A stretch of DNA of 64,000 nt from JAGOCV01 sp049445855 (GCF_049445855.1 NZ_JBMSDV010000004.1:124001-188000), one strand, 5' to 3'. Positions 52,801-60,300 are shown, counted from the first letter of the stretch. Program-made: numbers and translations. The notes: a model not told the origin generated them from the letters alone.

Positions 52801-53259
52801 GAGTACGGGAGCGCCGGGTTCGAGCGCTTCTGCCGCATCGAACACGGCCGGCAGCACTTCGTACGTCACGTCGATGGCGGCCACTGCGTCGAGTGCCTGC
52901 GCCAGTGTGTCGGCAGCAACGGCCGCCACTTCTTCGCCCACGAAGCGCACCACATCGTGCGCCAGCGGAAAGCGGTCCGCATAGCGCGGCCCGAGGTGGA
53001 TGTAGCGGTCCGGCGCGTCCAGCGGCAAGAGCACGGCCTGCACGCCTGGCATGGCCGAAGCGCGCGACACGTCGATGGACACGATGCGCGCATGTGCGTG
53101 CGGGCTGCGCAGGATCGCGCCGTGGAGCATGTCCGGCAGCGTGAAGTCGTGCGTGTAGATGGCCTGGCCCGTCACCTTCGCAAGCGCTTCCTTCTGCGGC
53201 GCGACGGCCTTGCCGATGTGCCGGTAGGTCTGCACGGTGGGCGTGTCGGTCAAGCTCAT
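49855..53259 (-). CDS. Fused molybdopterin-binding and FAD-binding subunits of a xanthine-dehydrogenase-family hydroxylase
   Basis: This is a molybdenum hydroxylase chain of 1134 residues in which two subunits, usually separate, are one protein. Residues about 1-760 are the molybdopterin-cytosine/pterin domain: GIGGGFGG-type motif in EIGGGFGGKSQAPEP, GGSYRGMG, and the catalytic Glu in GAKSSGETSI. After a linker the FAD domain runs from about 795 to 1134 (LIAGGSDLLPGTRQG; SLGGVSPLPMRAT). Within it a Cys-rich loop (GDLCQEKRCWFFRSGLPCYK, then GGASCPCY and GRCAAPC) resembles the [4Fe-4S]-binding insert of PaoB and 4-hydroxybenzoyl-CoA reductase beta. It would hydroxylate a (hetero)aromatic or aldehyde substrate with water. 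The ATG overlaps the [2Fe-2S] subunit stop. Confidence 0.88.
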   Translation of the reverse strand: MSLTDTPTVQTYRHIGKAVAPQKEALAKVTGQAIYTHDFTLPDMLHGAILRSPHAHARIVSIDVSRASAMPGVQAVLLPLDAPDRYIHLGPRYADRFPLAHDVVRFVGEEVAAVAADTLAQALDAVAAIDVTYEVLPAVFDAAEALEPGAPVLHQREALPPNVAQHSHADWGGAAQGFAQSVHTVEGTYSHGIVAPVCMETNAVVASYDEAAQKLDVWAGTQAPFFVRKEMAGILGLPTRQVRVHAIEIGGGFGGKSQAPEPIGIAALLSRKAKRPVKIVLTRREEFISGKTDHAKRMTLSTGVDAQGNILARRSRYVVDNGAFTHMGPAYVSAVRQRSANLYRVGAVEFDGRLVYTNKVPGGSYRGMGVPQIIWALETQVDELAELLGKDPLDYRVGIANQPGDVTPQGFEISTCAMAECLQEAGRRIGWAEKRRNPRPWRGVGVAAMINPSVGILYAEGNFANVSLELREDGRFLLATQNADCGTWQNTTLAQFVSQTLDVDLTAIDVIHMDTEEAPDDLGSAASRVTFMTGAAAIDASNVLMAQVRSILSQRLGVEVDTIRFADDGVSAPGKMGWQEVAAITGPLKVNGHHKLDQPYPDPKTGYGNYSATYAFGAQAVEVEVDPDTGHVKVLKVVVVQDVGRVINEASLDGQMHGGVVQGIGMALAEDLVFDHGRPVNTSLINYRVPRIFEATEIETAYIETADPRGPLGAKSSGETSINPTVAAIANAVAHATGIRFRTLPLTPHKVLAEIRRKQKRTLALQPWRRPFNLEVAVARSLYPKGLFPAMKMLGAAVSQPRPRVSNPDYLKAASIEDAALLLATHQHRRAKLIAGGSDLLPGTRQGVYAPELLIDISRLAALQDIDIDAAQGIARIGAGVTLATLTEHDDLRRLLPGLVEAADLIATRQIRNVATVAGDLCQEKRCWFFRSGLPCYKNGGASCPCYAVMGDNRHHAIMGAGRCAAPCVADLAPALTALDATVIVHGQAGKRRIAMADFYRWSGETTVSPQELILSIEVPLATGSTQVYEKYAQWRGDFPEASAGVRLTWDGDRLASVRISLGGVSPLPMRATHAERALMTQAHRLMNDDSIRTCAQKVVYGALPLRDNAAKADMIVAVTERALRRARDARHAH

Positions 53260-53729
53260 TGCATCGCCTGGCGAGCGAGCGCGTTGGCCGCTTCGATGAT
53301 CTTCACGTAGCCGCTGCAGCGGCATATGTTGCCCTGCAGTGCGATGCGGATCTGCTGCTCGGTGGGTGCGGGCGCTTGTGCGAACAGCGCGGTGAGCGAC
53401 ATCACGACGCCCGGCGTGCAGAAGCCGCACTGGAACGCGCCGTGCTCGATCAACGCCCGCTGGATCGGCGAGATGTCCCCGACCCCGCCGGCACCTTCGA
53501 TGGTGCACACCTGTGCGCCATCTGCACGGGCCGCAGGCACCAGGCACGAACACACGGCGCGCCCGTCCATCACCACCGTGCATGCGCCGCACTCGCCCGC
53601 GTTGCAGCCTATTTTCGTACCCGTGAGCTGTAGCTGTTCACGCAGCACATGCGCGAGGCTGTCACTGCCATGCACCTGCACGCGCCGTGCAGATCCATTG
53701 ACAACGAATTCAACCCCGTGTGTGTCCAT
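53256..53729 (-). CDS. [2Fe-2S] small subunit of the molybdenum hydroxylase
   Basis: This is the iron-sulfur subunit of 157 residues that relays electrons from the molybdenum site to FAD. The plant-type cluster ligands are in KIGCNAGECGACTVVMDG and VCSC; the second cluster is bound by FQCGFCTPGVVMS and GNICRCSGYVKI. The ATG at 53729 has gggga upstream and is preferred to an earlier start. It heads the leftward operon and is separated by 124 bases from the divergent LysR gene. Confidence 0.93.
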   Translation of the reverse strand: MDTHGVEFVVNGSARRVQVHGSDSLAHVLREQLQLTGTKIGCNAGECGACTVVMDGRAVCSCLVPAARADGAQVCTIEGAGGVGDISPIQRALIEHGAFQCGFCTPGVVMSLTALFAQAPAPTEQQIRIALQGNICRCSGYVKIIEAANALARQAMQ

Positions 53730-53853
53730 CGAAAGTTCCCCTTGACTGAAGACGGCGTGCATTCCACATTGGTGCGTGCGGACTGGCTCGCTTCTCGCTT
53801 TTTCATTGTCTGCAGAAAGCGTGCGCAAAAGGCATCCAAGGAGCTGACAAAAA
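53730..53853. promoter_or_regulatory. Divergent control region of the Mo-hydroxylase operon and lysR
   Basis: The 124 bases between two divergent start codons must contain both promoters and the LysR binding site. T-rich stretches occur near 53801-53810, but no single operator could be assigned with confidence. Confidence 0.35.
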
Positions 53854-54915
53854 ATGAGTCTGGACAATCAAAAAACTTGGCCTCATGCAGAGGGCAAGGG
53901 CGAAGCGCGCAGGGACGGCGCTCCGCCCCCGCGCGCTGCACGGCGCAAGCGATTGCCGCCACTCAAGGCATTGAAAGCGTTCGAGTCCGCTGCGCGCCTG
54001 GGCAGCTTCGCGCGTGCCGCGCAGGAACTCTTCGTCACGCAGACAGCCGTGAGCCACCAGATCAAGTTGCTCGAAGAACATCTGGGTGGCCTGCTGTTCG
54101 AGCGGCTGCCTTCGGGGCTGGCGCTCACACCGCAGGGCCAGGCCATCTATCCCTCCATCGCGGCGGGCTTCGAACATTTCGAGGCGGCCATGACGCTGCT
54201 GCCGCGCCCCGCCAAGGTGGCTGCGCAAGTACTGGTGGTGAGCGCGCTGCCTTCGTTCTCGCAGGAATGGCTCATTCCGCGCCTGGTGGATTTCCGTGCG
54301 CGCTGGCCCGACATCGATGTGCTCATCGAGACCGACTACAAGATGGCCGACCTTGCCGGCGGCACGGCCGACGTCGCCATCCGCTTTGGACGCGGCGGCT
54401 TCGGCGAAGACCTGCGTGCAGATCTGCTTTCCACCGAAACCGTCACGCCGGTGTGCAGCCCGTCGCTGCTCAAACGCCAGCCCGGCGACTACGAGCCCAG
54501 CGAAGTCGCGCATGACTTCGTGCTGCTCAATTCATCCGTTCGCATGGTCCACGAACCCTGGATGTCGTGGGACCTGTGGCTCGAGGAAGTGGGCGTCGAA
54601 CCCATGGACGCCGCCACCGGGCCGCGCTTTTCCGACCCGCTGCTCATCCTGCGCACCGCCATCGCCGGCCGCGGCATGGCACTCGGCCGCAGCATGCTCG
54701 TGCGCGACCACCTGCAGTCGGGCCGGCTCGTCGCGCCCTTCCCTGACTGGGTGAAACCCATCCTGTCGTCCTACTACGTCGTGAGCACCGTCGAGAAATC
54801 CAGACTCGAACGCGTGACCGTCTTCCGCGAATGGCTGCTCGAAATCGCCGCGCGCGAAGCGGCGGGCGGCTTCAACGCCAGAGGCGTTGTCGAAGCCGAG
54901 CCGGCAGAGTCGTAA
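53854..54915 (+). CDS. LysR-family transcriptional regulator (GcvA-like)
   Basis: This is a DNA-binding regulator of 353 residues. After a basic leader of about 33 residues, the winged helix-turn-helix reads PPLKALKAFESAARLGSFAR, AAQELFVTQTAVSHQIKLLE and the recognition end FERLPSGLALTPQG. The effector domain (about 125-320) has the GcvA-type segments VVSALPSFSQEWLIPRLVDF and DLAGGTADVAIRFGRG. It is divergent from the Mo-hydroxylase operon, which it probably activates in response to the catabolic substrate. The long N-terminal leader suggests the real start might be the later region near residue 30. Confidence 0.88.
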   Translation: MSLDNQKTWPHAEGKGEARRDGAPPPRAARRKRLPPLKALKAFESAARLGSFARAAQELFVTQTAVSHQIKLLEEHLGGLLFERLPSGLALTPQGQAIYPSIAAGFEHFEAAMTLLPRPAKVAAQVLVVSALPSFSQEWLIPRLVDFRARWPDIDVLIETDYKMADLAGGTADVAIRFGRGGFGEDLRADLLSTETVTPVCSPSLLKRQPGDYEPSEVAHDFVLLNSSVRMVHEPWMSWDLWLEEVGVEPMDAATGPRFSDPLLILRTAIAGRGMALGRSMLVRDHLQSGRLVAPFPDWVKPILSSYYVVSTVEKSRLERVTVFREWLLEIAAREAAGGFNARGVVEAEPAES

Positions 54916-54928
54916 ACGGGGCCGGGCG

Positions 54929-55366
54929 TCAGCCCTTCTTCGCCTGCTGCGCTTCGATCTCCGCGCGCAGCCGGTCTTCCTGCTCGCGCAACTCCGGCGT
55001 GAACGCCTCGCCGAAATCCTCCGCCGTGTACACCTGCCGGATCTCGATGTCCGAGTCCGTCAGCATCGGGTTCGGGCACCGCTTCACCCAGTCGATGGCT
55101 TCCTGAAGCGACGCGCACTCCCAGATCCAGTAGCCCGCCACCAGCTCCTTCGTCTCGGCAAACGGCCCATCGACCACCGTACGGTTCTTGCCCGAGAACT
55201 GCACCCGCGCGCCCTTGGAACTGGGGTGCAACCCCTCGCCCGCCTGCATCACGCCGGCCTTCACCAGCGCCTCGTTGAACGCGCCCATCGCGGCAATCAG
55301 CTCCTCGCTGGGCATCACGCCCGCTTCGCTGTCCTTGGTGGCCTTGACCAGAATCATGAATCGCAT
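54929..55366 (-). CDS. YciI-family (DGPF-domain) protein
   Basis: This is a 145-residue protein of the YCII/DGPF family with the start MRFMILVKATKDSEAG, the hallmark VDGPFAETKELVAGYWIWEC and SLQEAIDWVKRCPNP. Family members are ferredoxin-like barrels with a conserved His/Asp pair and mostly unknown function; some neighbour ECF sigma factors, which is not the case here. It ends 13 bases from the lysR stop, convergent. Confidence 0.85.
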   Translation of the reverse strand: MRFMILVKATKDSEAGVMPSEELIAAMGAFNEALVKAGVMQAGEGLHPSSKGARVQFSGKNRTVVDGPFAETKELVAGYWIWECASLQEAIDWVKRCPNPMLTDSDIEIRQVYTAEDFGEAFTPELREQEDRLRAEIEAQQAKKG

Positions 55367-55454
55367 GTGTTGCTCCTTGGAGTTTGTAGTCAGAAATGTC
55401 GAGTTCTGCTTCTACGACGAATCACGGGCCGTGAAATCGACACGTACAAAAATA

Positions 55455-55483
55455 TTGATTCAAAAGTTCCAATTACATGTAAA
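55455..55483 (+). promoter_or_regulatory. Probable sigma-70 promoter of the retron
   Basis: The hexamers ttgatt (55455-55460) and tgtaaa (55478-55483) are separated by exactly 17 bases, each matching four or five of six consensus positions. Transcription would begin near 55490, right at the first arm of the retron RNA. Confidence 0.55.
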
Positions 55484-55491
55484 GTTGTGCC

Positions 55492-55629
55492 TGACCTGCG
55501 GACAGATTTTTTGCCATGTTTCGGTGGCATGTGAAAACAAAGTCCGGGGATATGCTCCTCGGCGTACCTCGAGTTACCTTATGTAGCTTGCTAGGCCTCT
55601 TAGCGCCGCATAGGAGTGTCCGCAGGTCA
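55492..55629 (+). ncRNA. Retron msr-msd non-coding RNA
   Basis: Two perfectly complementary 13-base arms, tgacctgcggaca (55492-55504) and tgtccgcaggtca (55617-55629), bracket about 110 bases. They end 14 bases before the reverse-transcriptase ATG. This is the a1/a2 arrangement of retron RNAs. Inside, tgcca/tggca (55512-55516, 55525-55529) can form an msr stem. Ctcct...ggcg near 55554-55564 can pair with cgcc...aggag at 55604-55616 as the base of the msd stem. The exact branch G and msDNA ends cannot be fixed by eye. Confidence 0.75.
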
Positions 55630-55643
55630 CTTTTCTACCTCTC

Positions 55644-56963
55644 ATGTCGCAACTCGCCAAATTGAGAAGTGCAACAACGCTGGCTAAAGTCGCCGAATTA
55701 TTAGGCCTTAAGTCAGGGATGCTTTCATACATCCTGTACGTGAAACCGAAGGCCGACCTCTATTCGAAGTTCAGCATTGCAAAAAAAAGCGGAGGTCAAA
55801 GAGAGATATCTGCACCCGCAAAGGATCTGAAATTAGTTCAGCATCGCTTGGCAGAACTTCTTCAAGCTTGCTCAGACGAAATCGCGCTTTCGCACGGACA
55901 AGTTGGGCTCGGAATTTCGCACGGCTTCAAGCCCAAGCATTCAACGATGACTAATGCACGTCGTCACATTACTCGGCGCTACGTCTTTAATGCAGACATT
56001 CACGACTTCTTCGGCACACTGAATTTTGGTCGAGTCAGAGGATTCTTTCTAAAAGACAAGAATTTTCTGTTAAATGACAAAGTCGCGACCATACTTGCCC
56101 AGATCGCCTGCACTGATAACTCTTTACCTCAGGGCAGCCCATGTTCACCCATCATCTCTAATCTGGTCGCACACATACTAGATATCCATCTCGCAAAATT
56201 GGCTGCATCAACGGGATGTACGTACACGCGATACGCAGACGACCTCACCTTTAGCTCAAACAAGTCCCCCTTTCCTATGAAGGTGGCCGTTCAAGCAGAG
56301 GAGATGCACAAGTGGATTCCAGGCAGCTCCTTAGAAAGACTCGTCAAGCAAGCGGGTTTTGAATTCAACCCCAAAAAAACACGGATGCAGTACCGCGACT
56401 CTCGCCAGGAAGTCACGGGCTTGACGGTCAATAGAAAGGTCAACGTTCCGACGCCTTACCGACGAACAGTTCGAGCTATCGTGCACACCGCGCTACGAAC
56501 AGGAAAGTTCTCTCTGCCGAGTGATGTAGACGAAGAGCCTTCTGGAGGGCAAGAAAGAAACGCCAAAGTTATAGGCATGCTTGCCTACATAGATCAAGTG
56601 GATCGATTTAATGACAGTGAGTCGAGAAAGAACGATCTTGAACCAGCAGATACGTCTGCGCGAATCGAAATTTTCCGGCAATTTCTTTACTACAGTCTTT
56701 TTTATGACTTGTCGCGCCCGCTTCTGGTTTGTGAAGGACCTACTGACAACATTTATATGCGTCATGCAATTCGGCGCCTAGCGCCTGCGTACCCATCCCT
56801 TGTTCAAAGCGTCAACTCATCTATTCAGATTAAGTTGCGGATGTTCAAGTACAGCGAGCGTAGAGGAGATTACGCAACTCAAGGGCGGAGTTGGCGGAAT
56901 ATGTCACCTTATCAAAAACTATCACGCGGATCTGACCACGAAAATTCATGCCCCCACGCCTAA
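55644..56963 (+). CDS. Retron reverse transcriptase, Ec67-like (frameshifted before its TOPRIM core)
   Basis: This retron-type RNA-directed DNA polymerase copies the upstream RNA into msDNA and is part of an anti-phage defence unit. The frame as read is 439 residues. RT hallmarks are NADIH (116-120, the retron NAxxH), LPQGSPCSP (161-169), catalytic YADD (197-200) and VTG (257-259, retron region Y). From about residue 358 a TOPRIM domain begins (RPLLVCEGPTDNIYMRHAIR; E364). After FKYSER (401-406) the frame turns into unrelated sequence, while the +1 frame continues the domain. Skipping A56862 would give a protein of about 565 residues, near the Ec67 length. The gene is AT-richer than its surroundings, suggesting acquisition. 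Confidence 0.85.
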   Translation: MSQLAKLRSATTLAKVAELLGLKSGMLSYILYVKPKADLYSKFSIAKKSGGQREISAPAKDLKLVQHRLAELLQACSDEIALSHGQVGLGISHGFKPKHSTMTNARRHITRRYVFNADIHDFFGTLNFGRVRGFFLKDKNFLLNDKVATILAQIACTDNSLPQGSPCSPIISNLVAHILDIHLAKLAASTGCTYTRYADDLTFSSNKSPFPMKVAVQAEEMHKWIPGSSLERLVKQAGFEFNPKKTRMQYRDSRQEVTGLTVNRKVNVPTPYRRTVRAIVHTALRTGKFSLPSDVDEEPSGGQERNAKVIGMLAYIDQVDRFNDSESRKNDLEPADTSARIEIFRQFLYYSLFYDLSRPLLVCEGPTDNIYMRHAIRRLAPAYPSLVQSVNSSIQIKLRMFKYSERRGDYATQGRSWRNMSPYQKLSRGSDHENSCPHA

Positions 56964-57342
56964 GCATCCTGTGGTTGTCTTAATTGACAACGATTCTGGT
57001 GCGAGTGATGTTTATGGTGCGATAGCAGGAATAACAAAAAAACCTAGACCAAGCGGGACGGAGCCATATATACACGTGACTGGAAATCTTTACGTCGTAC
57101 CAACCCCGTTAGGGCCAAATGGAACGAAGACAGCAATTGAAGATTTCTTTAGTGCGCAAACTCTTGCAGAAAAGCTGAACGGCAAGTCATTTTCTCGAGA
57201 AAAGAAAATTGATGAAAGTAAACACTATGGAAAGAGCGCATTTGCGAGAGATGTAGTTGACAAGAAAGCGCCGACGATTGATTTCAATAGCTTCGCGCCA
57301 ATCCTAGATCGAATCGCTGGACTGCTTTCGAACTACTATTAG
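56863..57342 (+). pseudogene. C-terminal TOPRIM part of the retron protein in the +1 frame
   Basis: This 159-residue stretch continues the TOPRIM domain of the upstream reverse transcriptase in the +1 frame. It reads EEITQLKGGVGGICHLIKNY, then HPVVVLIDNDSGASDVYGAI, in which DND is the metal-binding DxD of TOPRIM nucleases, and a C-terminal VVPTPLGPNGTKTAIEDFF. A TTG at 56800 could start a separate protein of 180 residues in this frame, but it would lack the EGxTD motif left in the upstream frame. Either the fused nuclease is broken by a one-base indel, or it is made by +1 frameshifting at cgt-a-gag where a rare AGA codon follows. Confidence 0.7.
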
Positions 57343-57366
57343 CTTGGATAGCAGGCTCTGAAGTGT

Positions 57367-60300
57367 TCAACCCAAATGCTTCCCCACCACCCCCGCCAGC
57401 TCAAACATCGTCACCTGCGGCTTCCCGAACACTGGTAGCAGCTTCGCATCCGCATTGATGTTCCGCTTGTTGGTCGCGTCCTGCAGGCCGTTGGCCTTGA
57501 TGTAGTCCCACAGTTTCTTGATGACTTCGGTGCGGGCCACGGGTTCGCTGCCGATGACTGCGGCCAACTCGGCGCTCGGCGTCAGGCCGGGGCCGGACGA
57601 TTTGCGCGGGGCCTTGGGGGCTGCTGCCTTTTTGGCGGCGGGTGCTTTCTTCGCGGGTGCAGCTTTCTTGGCTGCAACCTTCTTCGCTGCCGGTGTCTTC
57701 GTCGCAGCCGTCTTGCGCGGCGGGAACTTGGACGTTCTCGGTTCGAACTCGAAGCCGACCTTGCCGTTTTCCTTGTCGTAGGCCAGGAAGGCCTTGAAGG
57801 CGCGCCGCGTCTTGTTGGAGATGAACTTGTCCAGCAAATCCGTCTTGCCGGTTTCCAGCAGTTTGCTCACCTGTTCGTGCGAGATGGGTTGCTGCAGGAT
57901 GATCTTGCCGGTCTTGAAGTCGCAGGTGGGCGTGGGCTGTGCCTGGGTGGGCACGGATTTCTCGCACACGTAGTTGCTGCCGTGTTCGAACACGTTGCCG
58001 CCGCACTTGGGGCAGACGCCGAGTGACTGCTGCGCCGAGAAGTCGACGATCTCGCCGGTCTCTTCGTCGGCCGCATCGTTGCCGAAGTCGAATTCCAGTT
58101 TCCAGTTCTTGTCTTCGTCGCTGAACTTGAGGGCCAGTTCTGCGGTGAAGGGCCAGCCGGCCTTGGAGCGGAAGCCTTCGAGCGGGCCGATCTTCTTGTC
58201 GGCCAGGAACTGCTCGGCCTCGGCGGTTTCGAAGGTGCGGCCTGCGGGTGATTTGGTGAACGAGAAGCCGCACGCGTCGGTGCCGCTGCCACTCTTGCCG
58301 GTGCAGGCGAAGCGGCGGTAGTTTTCTTTCACGATGCCGCCGCAGTTGGGGCAGGGCGTCGCGAGTGTGGCGTAGTCGCCGGGCACGGTGTCGCGGTCGT
58401 ACTCCTTGGCCTTGCGCACGATGTGCTGCGTCATCTCGGCGATCTCGCGCATGAACGCGTCGCGGCTGAGCTTGCCGCGTTCCATCTGCGAGAGCTTGTA
58501 TTCCCATTCGCCGGTGAGTTCGGGGCGCGAGAGTTCGTCCACTTCCAGCCCGCGCAGCAGCGTCATGAGCTGGAACGCCTTGGCAGTGGGGATGAGCTCG
58601 CGACCGTCGCGCAGCATGTACTTCTCGTTGATCAGGCCTTCGATGATGGCGGCGCGCGTGGCCGGCGTGCCCAGGCCCTTTTCCTGCATGGCTTCGCGCA
58701 GTTCGTCGTCTTCCACCATCTTGCCGGCGCCTTCCATCGCGCCGAGCAGCGTGGCTTCGGAATAGCGTGCGGGCGGGCGCGTCTTGAGGCCCTTGGGCTC
58801 GGCGGTTTCGGTGCGCACCATCTCGCCGGGCTTCACCGGCACGAGGGTCTTGCCATCCTTGTTGTCCTTGTCGTCCTCGTCTTGCGCTTCCTTGCCGAAG
58901 ATGGCGAGCCAGCCGGCCTTGACCAGCACCTTGCCGTCGGAACGGAAGCTGTGGCCCACCACCTGGCTGATGCGTGTGGTGACGAGGTATTCGGCGCTCG
59001 GGTAGAACACCGCCATGAAGCGGCGCACGACCAGGTCGTACAGCTTCTGCTCGGCATCCGACAGGCCGCTGGGTGCCTGCGTGGTGGGGATGATGGCAAA
59101 GTGATCGCTGACCTTCGCGTTGTCGAAGATGCGTTTGGACGGCTTGATGTAGCCGTCCTTGATGGCCAGCGCGGCGTGCGGCGCGAGGTGCTTCATGCCG
59201 CTGTCGGCCAGCATCTTGAACGTGTCCTTGACCACGGGCAGGTAGTCCTCGGGCAGCGCGCGCGAATCGGTACGCGGGTAGGTGAGGGCCTTGTGGCGTT
59301 CGTAGAGCGACTGCGCCAGCGCCAGCGTGGTCTTGGCCGAGAAGCCGAAGCGGCCGTTGGCCTCGCGCTGCAGCGAGGTCAGGTCGAACAGCGCGGGGCT
59401 GGCCTGCGTGGTGGGCTTGCTTTCCTCGGTAACTGTGGCCGCTTTGCCCCTGACAGCGTCGGCGATGGCCTGCGCTTCCTTCTGCGTCCAGACGCGGTCG
59501 GCCTTGATCTCGGCGTCGCCTTCGGTTTTCTTCCACTTGGGGTCGAACCACTTGCCCGTGTACTCGCCGGCTTCGGCGAGGAAGCTGGCGTGGATTTCCC
59601 AGTAGTCGCGGCTGACGAACTTGCGGATCTGCTCTTCGCGCTCCACCACCACGGCGAGCGTGGGCGTCTGCACCCGGCCCACGGTGGTGAGGAAGAAGCC
59701 GCCGTCGCGCGAGTTGAACGCCGTCATGGCGCGCGTGCCGTTGATGCCGACCAGCCAGTCGGCCTCGGAGCGGCTGCGGGCAGCATCGGCCAGGCCCTGC
59801 ATCTGCTTGTCCGAACGCAGGTTCTGGAAGCCGTCGCGGATGGCCTGCGGCGTCATCGACTGCAGCCACAGGCGGGTGACGGGCTTGTCCAGCGGCTGAA
59901 ATTTGCCGTTTTTGTGGCCACCGGCGTACTGCTCGATCAGCCGGAAGATGAGTTCACCCTCGCGGCCCGCGTCACAGGCGTTCACCAGGGCGCTCACGTC
60001 CTTGCGCTTGGCCAGCTTCACCACGGCGTTCAGGCGGCCCTTGGTCTTGTCCACCGGCTTCAGGTCGAAGAAGGGCGGGATGACCGGCAGGTGCGCGAAG
60101 CTCCACTTGCCGCGCTTGACGTCGAACTCCTCGGGCGCCTGGATCTCCACGAGGTGACCCACCGCGCTGGTGACGACGTACTTCTCGTTCTCGAAGTACT
60201 CGTCGTGTTTGTCGAACTTGCCGGACTCGGGCGTCAGCGCGCGGACGATGTCCTGGGCGACGGAAGGCTTCTCGGCAATGATCAGTGTCTTTTCGCTCAT
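57367..60300 (-). CDS. topB: DNA topoisomerase III with H1-like tail and SWIB domain
   Basis: This type IA topoisomerase of 977 residues decatenates DNA by single-strand passage. The TOPRIM domain is at 1-150 (IIAEKPSVAQDIVRALTPES; acidic set D110, E114 and E116 in NACDAGREGE) and the catalytic Tyr is Y341 in ALTYPRTDSRALP. Two Cys-rich segments near 675-705 and 785-825 (CPNCGG, CPKCGG) look like zinc ribbons. Beyond the usual enzyme there is a Lys/Ala/Pro-rich linker at about 862-903 with 12 lysines in 42 residues, and a C-terminal SWIB/MDM2 domain at about 904-977 (GLTPSAELAAVIGSEPVART onward). Topoisomerase-SWIB fusions are known in chlamydiae and some proteobacteria. It is divergent from the SET gene and convergent with the retron. 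Confidence 0.93.
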   Translation of the reverse strand: MSEKTLIIAEKPSVAQDIVRALTPESGKFDKHDEYFENEKYVVTSAVGHLVEIQAPEEFDVKRGKWSFAHLPVIPPFFDLKPVDKTKGRLNAVVKLAKRKDVSALVNACDAGREGELIFRLIEQYAGGHKNGKFQPLDKPVTRLWLQSMTPQAIRDGFQNLRSDKQMQGLADAARSRSEADWLVGINGTRAMTAFNSRDGGFFLTTVGRVQTPTLAVVVEREEQIRKFVSRDYWEIHASFLAEAGEYTGKWFDPKWKKTEGDAEIKADRVWTQKEAQAIADAVRGKAATVTEESKPTTQASPALFDLTSLQREANGRFGFSAKTTLALAQSLYERHKALTYPRTDSRALPEDYLPVVKDTFKMLADSGMKHLAPHAALAIKDGYIKPSKRIFDNAKVSDHFAIIPTTQAPSGLSDAEQKLYDLVVRRFMAVFYPSAEYLVTTRISQVVGHSFRSDGKVLVKAGWLAIFGKEAQDEDDKDNKDGKTLVPVKPGEMVRTETAEPKGLKTRPPARYSEATLLGAMEGAGKMVEDDELREAMQEKGLGTPATRAAIIEGLINEKYMLRDGRELIPTAKAFQLMTLLRGLEVDELSRPELTGEWEYKLSQMERGKLSRDAFMREIAEMTQHIVRKAKEYDRDTVPGDYATLATPCPNCGGIVKENYRRFACTGKSGSGTDACGFSFTKSPAGRTFETAEAEQFLADKKIGPLEGFRSKAGWPFTAELALKFSDEDKNWKLEFDFGNDAADEETGEIVDFSAQQSLGVCPKCGGNVFEHGSNYVCEKSVPTQAQPTPTCDFKTGKIILQQPISHEQVSKLLETGKTDLLDKFISNKTRRAFKAFLAYDKENGKVGFEFEPRTSKFPPRKTAATKTPAAKKVAAKKAAPAKKAPAAKKAAAPKAPRKSSGPGLTPSAELAAVIGSEPVARTEVIKKLWDYIKANGLQDATNKRNINADAKLLPVFGKPQVTMFELAGVVGKHLG

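Noticed and set aside
56493..56765. A 90-codon open frame on the minus strand inside the RT gene
   Set aside because: It lies entirely antisense to a conserved RT/TOPRIM region, has no recognisable family features and no ribosome site.
55644..56963. Reverse transcriptase from a group II intron or a diversity-generating retroelement
   Set aside because: No maturase or endonuclease domain, no intron ribozyme features and no template/variable repeat were seen; NAxxH, VTG and the a1/a2 arms point to a retron.
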